A DNA stretch of 64,000 nt from NCBI GenBank assembly GCA_964631725.1, contig CAZVYX010000014.1, positions 49,271 to 113,270 on the forward strand, read 5' to 3'. This stretch comes from GCA-2731375 sp964631725. GTDB taxonomy: Bacteria; Pseudomonadota; Alphaproteobacteria; GCA-2731375. The notes below the pieces were generated by a model. The model was not told where the DNA came from and ran no database searches. It saw nothing but the letters and a program-made list of their open reading frames with translations. The position numbers were made by a program, and so were the translations under genes. Below are positions 49,222 to 58,864 of the stretch, piece after piece; within the stretch, counting starts at the first letter, position 1; every line of letters starts with the position of its first letter.

Positions 49222-52200
49222 ATGCCAGAAGGGCAACGTCGGCTAACGACGATCGTGGCTGCGGATATTGCAGGCTTCTCACGCCTTGTCGAGATCGATG
49301 AGGAAGCTACGCTTGCTACCCAGCGCAAGCATCGGGCCGAGCTGATCGAGCCACTCCTAGCGGAATACAATGGGCGTATCGCAAACACGGCAGGCGATAG
49401 TTTTCTATTTGAATTCTCCAGCACGGTCGAAGCAGTACGCTGTGCCATGGCCGTGCAGGATGGCATGGCTAAGCGAAATGCCGACATTCCAGTTGATCGA
49501 CGCATCGAATATCGCATCGGCATCAATTTAGGTGATGTCGTATCTGACGGTGACGACCTCTTGGGGGACGGTGTCAATGTAGCGGCCCGAATTGAGGCAT
49601 TGGCTGAACCAGGCGGTATTTGCCTCTCCCGCGCCGCCCGCGACCAGGTTCGCGATCGCATGGATATTAATCTGAAAGACTTGGGCGAAGTCGAAGTCAA
49701 GAACATAACCCGTCCGGTCCGAGTGTTTCGGGTATTGGGCAAGGGTGAAGCGGCAGCCAAGACAAAATCGTCCAAAGCCAGGTGGTTGAAGTATGCGGCG
49801 ACGACGTTGTTTATTGTCGCCGTCTTCGCTGGCGGCGGCGCCTGGTGGTGGCAGCAGCAGCCGGACTTCGAGCCCGCCGATCAGAGTAAGATGGCATTTA
49901 CCGTTCCGGACCAACCGTCCATCGCTGTGCTGCCATTCAAATATTCAAGTGGCGACAAGCAAGAGAACGGTTACTTAGCCGATGGTCTGGGAGAAAATAT
50001 CGCCTCAGCTCTGGGCACTCTGCCCAAACTGCTGGTGGTCGATTGGACTGCGGTGAGTTCCGCGAAATTCAAGGATCAAGATTTTCAATCGGTCGCAGAG
50101 AATGCCGGTGTGCGATATGTGCTGTCGGGGAGCGTACAGAAGTCCAACGACAAGCTTCGAGTTTCGGTACGATTGGCCGACGCAAAAAATGGGCGCCATC
50201 TATGGTCAGAAACCTTTGACCGCGATGTATCCGGATTATTCAAGCTGCAAGACGACATCGCCAAAGAAATCGTGATGGCAATGGATGTCCAATTCGACAC
50301 AGGCGATCAAGGCGCGATGATTGCTTCAACGACCGACAACCTGAGAGCATACAAATATTACATGCGCGCGCGAGGCCAATTTCGAAAATATACACCGGCC
50401 AGCAGCGCAAAGGCTGTGGAATTATACCAGAAGGCCGAACGGGAAGACCCAAATTTCACCGCGAATTTTGTTGGTCGCGCCACGATGCATGCTGTCCGGG
50501 CGCGGTTCTATTTTGTCAAGGATCGCAAGGCGGAAATCGATTTGGCCATGAAAACCGCTGACAGAGCTGTCGAAGTTGATCCGAACTATGCAGGTGGACT
50601 TGGCGTGCAAGGCTGGTTGGATATGTGGCGGGGACAACATGAGCGCGGCATCGAAAGGATCGAAGAAGCCGCCAGCCGGCATCCCAGCAGTAGCACCTTT
50701 CACCATACCCTGGGCACGGTTTTTCTTTACAACGGTCAACCGGAAAAGGCTTTGACCGCCTATGATCAGGCCGCACGGCTATATGCCCGCCCAAGCCGCG
50801 CCTTGGAATGGCACCGCCTTTTCGCCTATGTCAACGCCAACCGATATGAAGAGGCACTGGAACACATCGCGCAATACGAAGAACGGTATGATCTGAACTC
50901 CAGCGGGATGGTTTTCAAGGCCTTGGCGCTCGCGGCGCTGGATAACGAAGACGATGCCAGAAAGGTGGTGTCGGATTTGATGGCGAAGAATAGCCGCTAC
51001 AGCGCACGCGGCCAGTTCGATCCAATTCTTCACCCCTATGCCGATGACTGGGGTTTCAGAACTTATGGCCCCACTCTCGTCAGGTTAGGTTTGCCCGAGA
51101 CTTCGCGACCCAAGAAGCCATCCATCGCTGTCCTCCCCTTCGCCAACCTGTCCGACGACAAGGAGCAGGAGTATTTCGCCGACGGCATTACCGAAGATTT
51201 GATCACCGACCTGTCCAAGTTGTCAGGCCTGCTGGTTATCGCCCGCAATTCTGTTTTCACCTACAAGGGCAAGAGCGTCAAGGTACAGGAAGTCGCCAAG
51301 GACCTGAACGTCACTCATGTTTTGGAGGGCTCCGTTAGGAAGTCAAACGAGAAGGTGCGCATCACCGCTCAGTTAATTGATGGCAAGACCGGAACCCATT
51401 TGTGGGCGGATCGATTCGACCGACCTGTTGGCGACATCTTCGCTTTGCAGGACGAGGTCACGGCCAAGATCATCGGGGCGTTGAAGGTCAAGCTGACGCC
51501 GACGGAGAAGACCACGCTGGCGAGGAAACCGACCGAAAATTTGGAAGCCTACGACAGCTACCTCAAAGCCAAGGAGTTAGGAGACCAGTTTAGTCGCGGA
51601 ACGCTAAATAATGCTCTGGCACTATACGAGGATGCCATCAACAAGGACCCGACCTTTGCTGACGCCTACGCCCAGGATGCATTTCTATCGGCTCGCATTT
51701 TCTTCGCCTCCTTCGCAAACGTGATGGCCAGTACTGAGGCGCGACGCCGCTATGAACAATCTGTCACGCGCGCGTTGCAACTCGATTCGAAAAACGTGAT
51801 TGCACTGCGCGCGCGCGCGCTGATGCTGTCGCTTGATGGCCGACTGGATGAAGCCTCCAGAATTGCTCGGCAGGTGGTTGCGATGGATCCTAGTAGCGCC
51901 CCTGGTCTGATGCTGCTGGCGGAGATGAATTTGATCACGGGAAACATAGCGAAAGCTCAAACTGCGGTCGATATGGCGCGGCACCTGGATCCGAAGCCCG
52001 ACGCGCGTGATCAAGATATCGCCGCCAGAATACACTTCGCTGGCGGACGCTATGAAAAGGCGTTATTGCTTTACCAAGAAATAGCGAAGCGTGCACCGAA
52101 GGCATTCAAAGGTTACAACGGTCTTATTACAACCTATGCCCAACTGGGCCGAGTGGATGAGGCCAAGGCGTCACTCAAGACTGTGCTTGGGTTTTGGCCC

Positions 52201-52641
52201 GGTTATAACGTGCGTTTCTTTTCTGTTCTCTTCCGACATTGGAACACCAAGATCAGCGATCATTGGCTCGATGCCATGCGCAAAGCTGGTGTGCCGGAAT
52301 GGCCTGCCGGTTTCAAGGGCGACCAAACTCATCGTTTGACTGGTGAAGAGATCAAGGCACTTGTGTTCGGCCGTCGAATAAAGGGTGAGGTCAAGTTCGG
52401 CGGTGAATTTGAAATGGATACGACCGAAGGCGGCGCCTGGAGCTATCGCGTCAAGAAATTCAAAAGCACAGGGAAAGGCTATGTCAGGGATGGTCTGTTT
52501 TGCTTCGTTTCGGATAAGAACGTCATGGGTCGTAGCTTCTGTAGTCCGATTTTCCGAAACCCCAGGGGAACCAAAGCCGAGATGAACCAATTTGTATTTG
52601 CCTCGATCTTTGAGGTTTGGCGGTTCTCTGTTGTCGAATGA
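49222..52641 (+). CDS. Class III adenylate/guanylate cyclase with two TolB-like/TPR modules (large sensor)
   Basis: An 1139-residue protein. The N-terminal class III cyclase domain shows metal Asp in TIVAADIAGFSRLVE and AGDSFLFEF, and NVAARIEALAEPGGICLS with the transition-state Asn/Arg. A single transmembrane helix follows at about 191-211. Then come two copies of a module, PSIAVLPF (residue 233 and again at 633) plus a TPR array, about 400 residues apart. Each copy retains SGSVQKSNDKLRVSVRLADAK- or EGSVRKSNEKVRITAQLIDGK-type sequence. The C-terminal 80 residues (GEVKFGGEFEMDTTEGG) are unassigned. A membrane-tethered nucleotide cyclase responding to a periplasmic or protein-complex signal is inferred. 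Confidence 0.85.
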   Translation: MPEGQRRLTTIVAADIAGFSRLVEIDEEATLATQRKHRAELIEPLLAEYNGRIANTAGDSFLFEFSSTVEAVRCAMAVQDGMAKRNADIPVDRRIEYRIGINLGDVVSDGDDLLGDGVNVAARIEALAEPGGICLSRAARDQVRDRMDINLKDLGEVEVKNITRPVRVFRVLGKGEAAAKTKSSKARWLKYAATTLFIVAVFAGGGAWWWQQQPDFEPADQSKMAFTVPDQPSIAVLPFKYSSGDKQENGYLADGLGENIASALGTLPKLLVVDWTAVSSAKFKDQDFQSVAENAGVRYVLSGSVQKSNDKLRVSVRLADAKNGRHLWSETFDRDVSGLFKLQDDIAKEIVMAMDVQFDTGDQGAMIASTTDNLRAYKYYMRARGQFRKYTPASSAKAVELYQKAEREDPNFTANFVGRATMHAVRARFYFVKDRKAEIDLAMKTADRAVEVDPNYAGGLGVQGWLDMWRGQHERGIERIEEAASRHPSSSTFHHTLGTVFLYNGQPEKALTAYDQAARLYARPSRALEWHRLFAYVNANRYEEALEHIAQYEERYDLNSSGMVFKALALAALDNEDDARKVVSDLMAKNSRYSARGQFDPILHPYADDWGFRTYGPTLVRLGLPETSRPKKPSIAVLPFANLSDDKEQEYFADGITEDLITDLSKLSGLLVIARNSVFTYKGKSVKVQEVAKDLNVTHVLEGSVRKSNEKVRITAQLIDGKTGTHLWADRFDRPVGDIFALQDEVTAKIIGALKVKLTPTEKTTLARKPTENLEAYDSYLKAKELGDQFSRGTLNNALALYEDAINKDPTFADAYAQDAFLSARIFFASFANVMASTEARRRYEQSVTRALQLDSKNVIALRARALMLSLDGRLDEASRIARQVVAMDPSSAPGLMLLAEMNLITGNIAKAQTAVDMARHLDPKPDARDQDIAARIHFAGGRYEKALLLYQEIAKRAPKAFKGYNGLITTYAQLGRVDEAKASLKTVLGFWPGYNVRFFSVLFRHWNTKISDHWLDAMRKAGVPEWPAGFKGDQTHRLTGEEIKALVFGRRIKGEVKFGGEFEMDTTEGGAWSYRVKKFKSTGKGYVRDGLFCFVSDKNVMGRSFCSPIFRNPRGTKAEMNQFVFASIFEVWRFSVVE

Positions 52642-53232
52642 TTGGTCGTCAAGCGAGGCACCTGCTTTGTTGCCCAGAAGGCCCTCAAACCATTCCCTGA
52701 TGCTCGAGATGGGTCAAAAGCGTCCCGTTAGCGTTCGCTAATATTACGCTCGAAGCTGGATGCATTGCGGACATTCATGCATGAGCGCAAGAGAATCCCC
52801 CGAACCGAACGGAAAAGGGCCAAGCTGACGAGGGCCGGAAGGTTCTTGCCGATGCGGTTCCGCATGACGCGCGACGCTCGCGGGCGTACCGGCGGGAAGG
52901 TTCGGCAGCCGCTCGGTGCTAGCTCGTCAGGATGATGGTGACAATCGCCACCATGATCAGAGCGATGCCGGCCAATACCGACCCAATATGCGATCAGCGC
53001 GCAGTAGACACCCTCGTGCTCCAACCAGATTATTCGAATTTCCTAATTTTCGGCGCCGGTTTGTAGGTGGGTGGGCGACGGACACGGCGGCATCACCGCA
53101 GAGCGGGCGCTTGACTAACCGAAGGGGCAATATTTCTTTCTTCAGTGTTGGGGCTGATCTACGATCGGTTCCGATTTGAAGAACACTATTTCGGCTTGAA
53201 TTGATTGAACGGCAGCATATTGGAGGCCTCCA
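52642..53232. other. Non-coding, decayed region downstream of the cyclase
   Basis: No intact gene is seen in this 590-bp gap. Elements noted are a TTAGCGTTCGCTAAT palindrome (52728-52742), a minus-strand last-helix remnant (52919-53000) and TTCGAATTTCCTAAT (53033-53047). Region 52780-52900 is GC-rich with repeated CGC/GGC runs. Confidence 0.4.
52919..53000 (-). pseudogene. Second C-terminal EamA-like transporter remnant
   Basis: Minus-strand reading just before TAG (52919-52921) gives LAGIALIMVAIVTIILTS, matching the last helix of the remnant at 48867 (FAGTALIMLATVAIILTG) at about two thirds of positions. Upstream of about 53000 the frame is lost. Only 20-25 codons are recognisable, so identity rests on similarity to the other remnant. 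Confidence 0.35.
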
Positions 53233-54096
53233 ATGGGATTTGAAACGCTTCTTTATTCGGTTGAAGGCCGGATCGCGACAATCACCCTGAACCGCCCCGA
53301 CGTCCTCAATGCGATCGTCGATCCAATGCCGCAAGAAATCGCCCGCGCGGTCGATCGAGCCGAAGCCGATGATGATATTCATGTAATCGTCCTCCGTGGC
53401 GCGGGAAAAGGGTTTTGCGGCGGCTATGATCTGAAGCATTACGCCGAAGCAGAGGGAGATGTGGTCGGCTCCCAGGAAATGCCATGGGACCCCACCGTCG
53501 ATTTCCGGATGATGTGGCGCAACACCAAGGATTTCATGTCGCTCTGGCGCGCCAGCAAACCGACCATTGCCAGGGTTCATGGCGCAGCCGTGGCCGGTGG
53601 GTCGGACATCGCGCTTTGTTGTGATTTTCTTGTCATGGCCGAAGATGCGCGTATCGGATACCCGCCGGCCCGGGTATGGGGCGTGCCGACGCCCTCAATG
53701 TGGGTCTATCGCCTCGGCCTGCAAATGGCAAAATACATGATGATGAGCGGTACGTTGATTACCGGACACGAGGCAGCCGAGCTTGGCCTCGCGCTCAAGG
53801 TCGTGCCGGAGGCGGAGCTGGACGCGGCGGTGTCGGAGATCGCCGGTCGTTTGACGGGCGTTCCCAAGAACCAACTGATGATGACCAAAATGGTTGTCAA
53901 CCAGGCCTATGAGAATATGGGGCTGAACCAGACGCAAATGTTCGCGACCCTGTTCGATGGCGTGTCGCGCCATTCGCCCGAAGGGGTTTGGTTCCGCGAG
54001 CGGGTTCAGGAAGTTGGCTTCAAACAGGCGGTGGCGGAACGGGATTCGGGCGATCCGATTGCACCCGGTGCATCGCGGGCACATTACGTCAGATAG
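53233..54096 (+). CDS. Enoyl-CoA hydratase/isomerase family protein
   Basis: A 287-residue crotonase-fold protein from an ATG with GGAGG 8 nt upstream. Oxyanion-hole segments are RGAGKGFCGGYDLKHYAEAE (read in part) near residue 55 and GAAVAGGSDIALCCDFLV near 116. The RIGYPPARVWGVPTPSMWVYRLGLQ region covers the catalytic helix. It is monocistronic, with a TTTCCTAAT-type motif 200 nt upstream. Substrate unknown. Confidence 0.87.
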   Translation: MGFETLLYSVEGRIATITLNRPDVLNAIVDPMPQEIARAVDRAEADDDIHVIVLRGAGKGFCGGYDLKHYAEAEGDVVGSQEMPWDPTVDFRMMWRNTKDFMSLWRASKPTIARVHGAAVAGGSDIALCCDFLVMAEDARIGYPPARVWGVPTPSMWVYRLGLQMAKYMMMSGTLITGHEAAELGLALKVVPEAELDAAVSEIAGRLTGVPKNQLMMTKMVVNQAYENMGLNQTQMFATLFDGVSRHSPEGVWFRERVQEVGFKQAVAERDSGDPIAPGASRAHYVR

Positions 54097-54175
54097 GATA
54101 GTCCACGATCTCCCTGAATGACGATCAGGCCGCGCAGGACGCCGCAAGCGGCGCGGCGGGATTTCCAATGCCTGG

Positions 54176-55402
54176 CTATTTGCCGATAATATTGTGCTCC
54201 GGGCCGAAGGGGAATTTGGTGATGTTCTCGGTGTCCTCTTCGCCGATGATCAGGATGTCGTGCTCACGGTAACCGCCCGCGCCCGCCTGCCCTTCCGGTA
54301 TCATGATCATTGGTTCCATGGAGACCACCATGCCCGGTTGCAACACGGTTTCCACGTCTTCCCGAAGTTCCACGCCGGCTTCCCGGCCGTAGTAGTGGCT
54401 CAAGACGCCAAATGAGTGCCCATAGCCGAACGAGCGATATTTCAGTAAATCGTGGCGGCGATAGATATCGTTCAGTTCCCTGGCGATATCGCTACATTTG
54501 GCGCCGGCACGGAGCAATCCCAAGCCATGGCGATGGACCTGACAATTAACCTCCCACAGTCTGAGATGTTCATCGCTGGCCAATTCGCAGAACAGGGTGC
54601 GTTCGAGCGCCGTGTAGTAACCGAAGATCATCGGAAAACAGTTCAAACTCAAAATGTCGCCGGCCTGAATGACCCGATTGGTCACCGGATTATGGGCGCC
54701 GTCGGTATTGATCCCCGATTGAAACCAGGTCCAGCTATCCATCAGCTCGACAAAAGGAAAACTGCGGGCGATCTCCCGGATCATTGCGGTGTTGGATGCG
54801 ATGGCGATCTCGTGCTCGGGAACGCCGGCCGCGACCGCATCGACGCATGCCTGTCCGCCGACTTCACAAATCCGCGCGCCTGTCTTGATCAGAGCTTGTT
54901 CATCCGGGGATTTGATGGCGCGCTGCCACATCGTCGCCGGCGCGACATCGACCATTTCAACATCGGGAAATGCCTCCGCCAGCTGCCGTTGCAGATCCAG
55001 GCTGACATGGTCAAACTCAATGCCCAGGCGTTTGACCTTGGGCAGCAATTGTTGAAGGGCGCGGAAATAGTTGTCCTTGCTCCAATCGGTATACGTGATG
55101 TTGCCGGCGACGCCGCGGCGCCACGGCTGCCCGCCATCGATCGCCGCCGTCACCGTCGTCGCGCCGTCGCCATCAACCACAAGGGCGTATTTGCGACCGA
55201 AATAGCAATACAAAAAGCCGGAGTAGTAGCAAATATTGTGATGCGAGGTGAAAACGCAGGCATCGATATCGTGCGCCGCCGCATAGGCCCGGATTATCTC
55301 TTGCCGGCTGAGCAGCTCCTGTTCGGAAAACGGCGACCAGGCCTTCTCGCCGTTCCGCCACGTTGTTACGTGAAGCAGGTCATCTGGCATCGAAGCCCCC
55401 AT
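54176..55402 (-). CDS. Creatinase (creatine amidinohydrolase)
   Basis: A 408-residue M24 (pita-bread) protein that closely matches creatinases from memory, with FTSHHNICYYSGFLYCYFG near residue 47 and WTWFQSGINTDGAHNPVT near 228 (His is the catalytic base). LNCFPMIFGYYTALERTLF and YGHSFGVLSHYYGREAG follow. Creatinase lacks the dimetal ligands of aminopeptidases and splits creatine to sarcosine and urea. The length fits the roughly 403-residue Pseudomonas enzyme. The start is ambiguous between 55402 and 55390. No urease or sarcosine oxidase is adjacent, but an N-carbamoylsarcosine amidase-like gene lies at 14.6 kb and a GrdB-like gene at 1.5 kb. Confidence 0.88.
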   Translation of the reverse strand: MGASMPDDLLHVTTWRNGEKAWSPFSEQELLSRQEIIRAYAAAHDIDACVFTSHHNICYYSGFLYCYFGRKYALVVDGDGATTVTAAIDGGQPWRRGVAGNITYTDWSKDNYFRALQQLLPKVKRLGIEFDHVSLDLQRQLAEAFPDVEMVDVAPATMWQRAIKSPDEQALIKTGARICEVGGQACVDAVAAGVPEHEIAIASNTAMIREIARSFPFVELMDSWTWFQSGINTDGAHNPVTNRVIQAGDILSLNCFPMIFGYYTALERTLFCELASDEHLRLWEVNCQVHRHGLGLLRAGAKCSDIARELNDIYRRHDLLKYRSFGYGHSFGVLSHYYGREAGVELREDVETVLQPGMVVSMEPMIMIPEGQAGAGGYREHDILIIGEEDTENITKFPFGPEHNIIGK

Positions 55403-55482
55403 TATTCCTGAAATCCGGCTATTTCATCGTGACCCAATTGGTATCATGAAGCCGCTGATACGGCGAGGTGGGCCGGGGCGCC

Positions 55483-56031
55483 TCATACAGGGCCGCCAAA
55501 TCCGATGTCGATGTAATCCGACTTCCAGGGCACCTCCAAATACCCGATACTGTCATAGCCCGCCACCGACGTTCCCAAGACGACATCCACGGCCAGGTAT
55601 GCCCGCATCTGTTCCTCGGGCAAAGTCGGTCGGACCGGGAGCATCAATCCCCGAATCTCGACTTTCCGGCCACTGGGTCGTTTCACATCGACATTGGCAA
55701 ATATCCCGCACGGGACAGACACAATGTTCCAAACTCGCTTGCCGCGCGCTGGTCGATGCTCTTCGGCAACCATGTCGATGAAGTTTTCGCCGACTAGTTT
55801 CTGGTCGGTTACCCTGTCATACCACTCCCCAACAAGCCGGAAGATCGCTTGATCAGGAGACAGCACCTCAATCACCGAAACGTATCCGATCGTGGCGCCG
55901 AGATCCTCGGCTCTGACTGTGTCAGTGGTCGGGACCGGATCATCACCGCGCCAACCCAACCAGGCGTTCAACAAGGCAAGCCGATGAGGCGAGTCCTGTA
56001 GCATTTCGGCACAAGTCGTAAGATTGAACAA
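55483..56031 (-). CDS. PAS_5-domain protein
   Basis: A 182-residue protein of the alphaproteobacterial PAS_5 type: LNAWLGWRGDDPVPTTDTVR near residue 23, the EDLGATIGYVSVIEVLSPDQAIFRLVGEWYDRVT (read in part) core and the QKLVGENFIDMVAEEHR helix, then a C-terminal LMLPVRP strand. No output domain is present. It resembles the PAS protein upstream of selA (36.0 kb), though that copy has a long N-terminal extension. Function is not known. Confidence 0.75.
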   Translation of the reverse strand: MFNLTTCAEMLQDSPHRLALLNAWLGWRGDDPVPTTDTVRAEDLGATIGYVSVIEVLSPDQAIFRLVGEWYDRVTDQKLVGENFIDMVAEEHRPARGKRVWNIVSVPCGIFANVDVKRPSGRKVEIRGLMLPVRPTLPEEQMRAYLAVDVVLGTSVAGYDSIGYLEVPWKSDYIDIGFGGPV

Positions 56032-56218
56032 TTGCCTTCCCCGGCGGTAGCATTGGCTAAGCTCAAGTCTACTATGCTGGGGCGGACGGAGCTAATCTAA
56101 TTCGACAAATCCAGCGTTTGCCAGGGGTTTCACGATCCGGGGTGCGATGACGTGGATTGTGCCAGACCCGGTATTCGAGCTTTAATGCAGTCAAATCATA
56201 TGGGAAGCACGGCCGGAC

Positions 56219-57691
56219 ATGACCATTACCCAACCGAATATTCTTTTCGTCCTCACCGACCAGCAGCGGCTCGACTCCATGGCGGCCTACGGCAACAACT
56301 GGATCGACGCGCGCCATATGGATGCGCTGGCGGCACGAAGTTTCGTTTTCGAGAACTGCTATTGCACGCAGCCGGTTTGCACGCCCGCGCGCGGTTCGTT
56401 GATGACCGGCCTCTACCCGCACGCGACAGGCGTTGTGCGCAACAAGATCCCCTTGCCGGCGGATACGGCATCGCTGGGCGAATTGATGCCGGAGCGCTAC
56501 CACAATGCCCATATGGGCAAATGGCACCTGGGCGACGATGTCATCCAGCAGCGTGGCTACGATACCTGGGTCGCGGTCGAGGATTTCCATCGGCCAAACT
56601 ACACCAGGAAAGAATACCGAAACGTCGAACCGGCCTACAATGACTGGCTCAGAGACCATGGCGTGGAGCCGCCGCCCTGGACAATGACTTATGAGGCCTG
56701 GGCCGGTGGCGCCGGCTTGACCGAGGAACAGACACAGGCCGGATTTTTGGGACATGTGGCATCCGCCTTCATCCGCACCTACCCGGACGGACCGCACGCC
56801 GAAGACCCCTGGCTGCTTCACGTGAATTTTTTCGAGCCGCACCCGCCTTATACCGGCCCGTTCAATGATCTCTATGCCCACGATGCCATGGACGTCGGCC
56901 CCGCCTTCATGCAACGGCCCGACACCGGTTCCCTGGTCAATCGTCTGCGCGCCGATTTCTATCTCGGCGGCGGCAACAATCCGCTGGGCGTCGCGGGCGG
57001 CGATGCTCATGACACGACGACAGAGGCCGGCTGGCGCAAGCTCCGGGCCCAGTATTTTGCCAATGTGACCCTGGTCGACCGGCAACTTGGGCAGATTTTG
57101 GCGGCGCTGGAAGATAGCGGCCAGGCCGAACGCACGATCATCGTCTTCACCTCCGACCACGGCGAAATGGCGGGTGACCACGGCATGTGCGAAAAGCGTA
57201 ACCTGTACGAGGAGGCGGCACGCGTGCCGCTGCTGATCCACGTTCCCTGGCTGAACAGCGAAAACGCGACGCGCGTCACCGGCTCGATCAGCCATGTGGA
57301 TATCATGCCGACATTGCTTGAATTGGCCGGCGCAACCACGCCTGAAGACATCCACGGCACCAGCCGCGTCGATGTCCTGCGCGGTGAAGCAGACCTGGGC
57401 GGGAACGATGTTTTCGTCGAATGGAACGGCATCGGCGACCGCAATCTCGGCAGCGAGGCGATCAACCGCATGGTCGCCATGCCGTGGCGCAGCGTCATCT
57501 CGCCGGACCGATACAAGCTGAACCTGTCGCCCGGTGATCAGTGCGAATTGTATAATTTGGAAGACGACCCACACGAACAGCACAATTTGTTCGACGAGCC
57601 CGTCCACCGGGACCGGGTGCGCGACATGGCCGCGCGCATCCGCGTATGGCAGGCGGAAACCGGTGACGACATGATCCTGCCGTCGGTCTGA
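56219..57691 (+). CDS. Sulfatase (arylsulfatase/choline-sulfatase family)
   Basis: A 490-residue alkaline-phosphatase-superfamily sulfatase. The formylglycine signature CTPAR is at residue 54, LFVLTDQQRLD supplies N-terminal metal ligands, IVFTSDHGEMAGDHG gives the metal site near residue 305, and EKRNLYEEAARVPLLIH follows. No signal peptide is seen, suggesting a cytoplasmic enzyme, as for choline and some steroid sulfatases. A second, partial copy of its 3' end occurs at 63910-64000, where the window ends. An anaerobic or standard sulfatase maturase is not in the window. Confidence 0.9.
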   Translation: MTITQPNILFVLTDQQRLDSMAAYGNNWIDARHMDALAARSFVFENCYCTQPVCTPARGSLMTGLYPHATGVVRNKIPLPADTASLGELMPERYHNAHMGKWHLGDDVIQQRGYDTWVAVEDFHRPNYTRKEYRNVEPAYNDWLRDHGVEPPPWTMTYEAWAGGAGLTEEQTQAGFLGHVASAFIRTYPDGPHAEDPWLLHVNFFEPHPPYTGPFNDLYAHDAMDVGPAFMQRPDTGSLVNRLRADFYLGGGNNPLGVAGGDAHDTTTEAGWRKLRAQYFANVTLVDRQLGQILAALEDSGQAERTIIVFTSDHGEMAGDHGMCEKRNLYEEAARVPLLIHVPWLNSENATRVTGSISHVDIMPTLLELAGATTPEDIHGTSRVDVLRGEADLGGNDVFVEWNGIGDRNLGSEAINRMVAMPWRSVISPDRYKLNLSPGDQCELYNLEDDPHEQHNLFDEPVHRDRVRDMAARIRVWQAETGDDMILPSV

Positions 57692-57758
57692 GGCAATTAT
57701 TCCAACTTCAGCATGGGCGCGAAGACCAAATAGGCCTAATAGCCGTGTTCTCTCGCGC

Positions 57759-58121
57759 TCAATTTGTCCTCATGCTCTCAATGTAGGCGGCAAGGTTTTT
57801 GATCTCGCGCTTGCTTAGGCTCAGCTTAGGCATTGGTGGGTGCGGATCGGTGAGCCATGCGACAATGTCCGATTTGGATTTTGCCGGGTCGTTGGCGATC
57901 TGGGCAAAGGCGGGCGCGCCATCACTCGTCCTGTTCTGATCAGCCTCGACGAAATGGCAGGACGCACACCATCTTCGTGCCAGATCCCGCCCGGCTTCGG
58001 CATCTCCCGATAGAGCCGGTGCGGGCGCGGCCAACAGGCTGCCAGCGAGTACAATTAACCCCAGATAATGGCGACCCAGTGACCCGAATGCGTCTCGACG
58101 GCACGGGTATGTTGTCTTCAT
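57759..58121 (-). CDS. Secreted c-type cytochrome (class I, monohaem)
   Basis: A 120-residue protein from the ATG at 58121 with a signal peptide (KTTYPCRRDAFGSLGRHYLGLIVLAGSLLAAPAPALSGD read in part, cleavage after ALS). The haem motif CASCHF is near residue 53, and the sixth-ligand Met is likely in PPMPKLSLS near 100. The upstream open frame to 58238 lacks a leader-like start. A small electron carrier for a periplasmic enzyme is likely. The gene is next to UspA and a P-type ATPase, with which it shares no overlap. Confidence 0.82.
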   Translation of the reverse strand: MKTTYPCRRDAFGSLGRHYLGLIVLAGSLLAAPAPALSGDAEAGRDLARRWCASCHFVEADQNRTSDGAPAFAQIANDPAKSKSDIVAWLTDPHPPMPKLSLSKREIKNLAAYIESMRTN

Positions 58122-58402
58122 CAATACCTCGTTCAGGCGGCCAGCAGTTGAACGCATGTGGTTACAGCGGATAGTCACGCTCCGGATCGCTCCCTGTTTG
58201 ATCAATGCGAACGCCACAACATAGATGTGCTTCAGCATTATTATTTGCGATGGCTTGGGACGTTATGCCGCAGAGACCGGGGACAGCCGGCGGCGGTGGG
58301 GTGTTCAACACTGACAAGACCTCGACAACAATGCCTTGGCGCGCTCTTTTGAGCATCGGGATATCCGCTTTGGCTCTGCGACAACCTAGCGACGCGGCGG
58401 GA
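58122..58402. other. Gap between cytochrome c and UspA genes
   Basis: No gene or strong motif was found in this stretch of about 280 bp. Small open frames at 58158-58356 overlap on both strands and look like shadows. Confidence 0.4.
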
Positions 58403-58864
58403 TCATTTCACGACAACGCACGTACAAGGAGCAAGGTGCATAAGCTTGTGCGAAACACTGCCCATCAACAGTCCCTTGACATCACTAAGGCCACGACTGC
58501 CTAGGAAGACCATTTCCGTGCCTTCCGATTTCGCCACGGCAACAATCCGTTCTGCTGGGTTGCCTTCCTCTACGCGCCTCGTGACCCTCTCAAGTCCACT
58601 CTTTCGCGCGCGCGCCTCGGCTTCCTCCGTGATGCCGTCACCGACCCGCCGGCCTTCGTGATAGCGGCCCTTCTCTTCCTCGACTGATAAGCCCTCGGCT
58701 TTAGCAAATTGTGCAAGCCCCTCCGGCATTGGCTCGTATGGCACGATGTGGAGGACAATCAATTCAGCCTCGGAAGACTTGGCTAGATTGGTCGCAAGAT
58801 CCAACGCCTTCCAGCCATGGCCTGATCCATCGATTGCTACCAGGAATTTCTTGTTCATCTGCAT
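58403..58864 (-). CDS. Universal stress protein (UspA family)
   Basis: A 153-residue UspA-fold protein: FLVAIDGSGHGWKALDLATNLAK at the N-terminus, ELIVLHIVPYE strand, and the ATP-binding GSRGLSDVKGLLMGSVSHKLMHLAPCTCVVVK (read in part) C-terminus with G-x2-G-x9-G(S/T). This is the ATP-binding type rather than UspA without nucleotide. It neighbours a cytochrome c and a P-type ATPase, a grouping often seen in anaerobic or stress-responsive clusters. Confidence 0.9.
   Translation of the reverse strand: MQMNKKFLVAIDGSGHGWKALDLATNLAKSSEAELIVLHIVPYEPMPEGLAQFAKAEGLSVEEEKGRYHEGRRVGDGITEEAEARARKSGLERVTRRVEEGNPAERIVAVAKSEGTEMVFLGSRGLSDVKGLLMGSVSHKLMHLAPCTCVVVK

Noticed and set aside
52801..52900. tRNA-like structure in the GC-rich gap
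   Set aside because: The CGC-rich repeats do not fold into a cloverleaf and no GTTCRA T-arm was found.
56072..57607. A 511-codon minus-strand ORF opposite the sulfatase
   Set aside because: The plus-strand sulfatase has CTPAR and metal motifs; the antisense frame has none.
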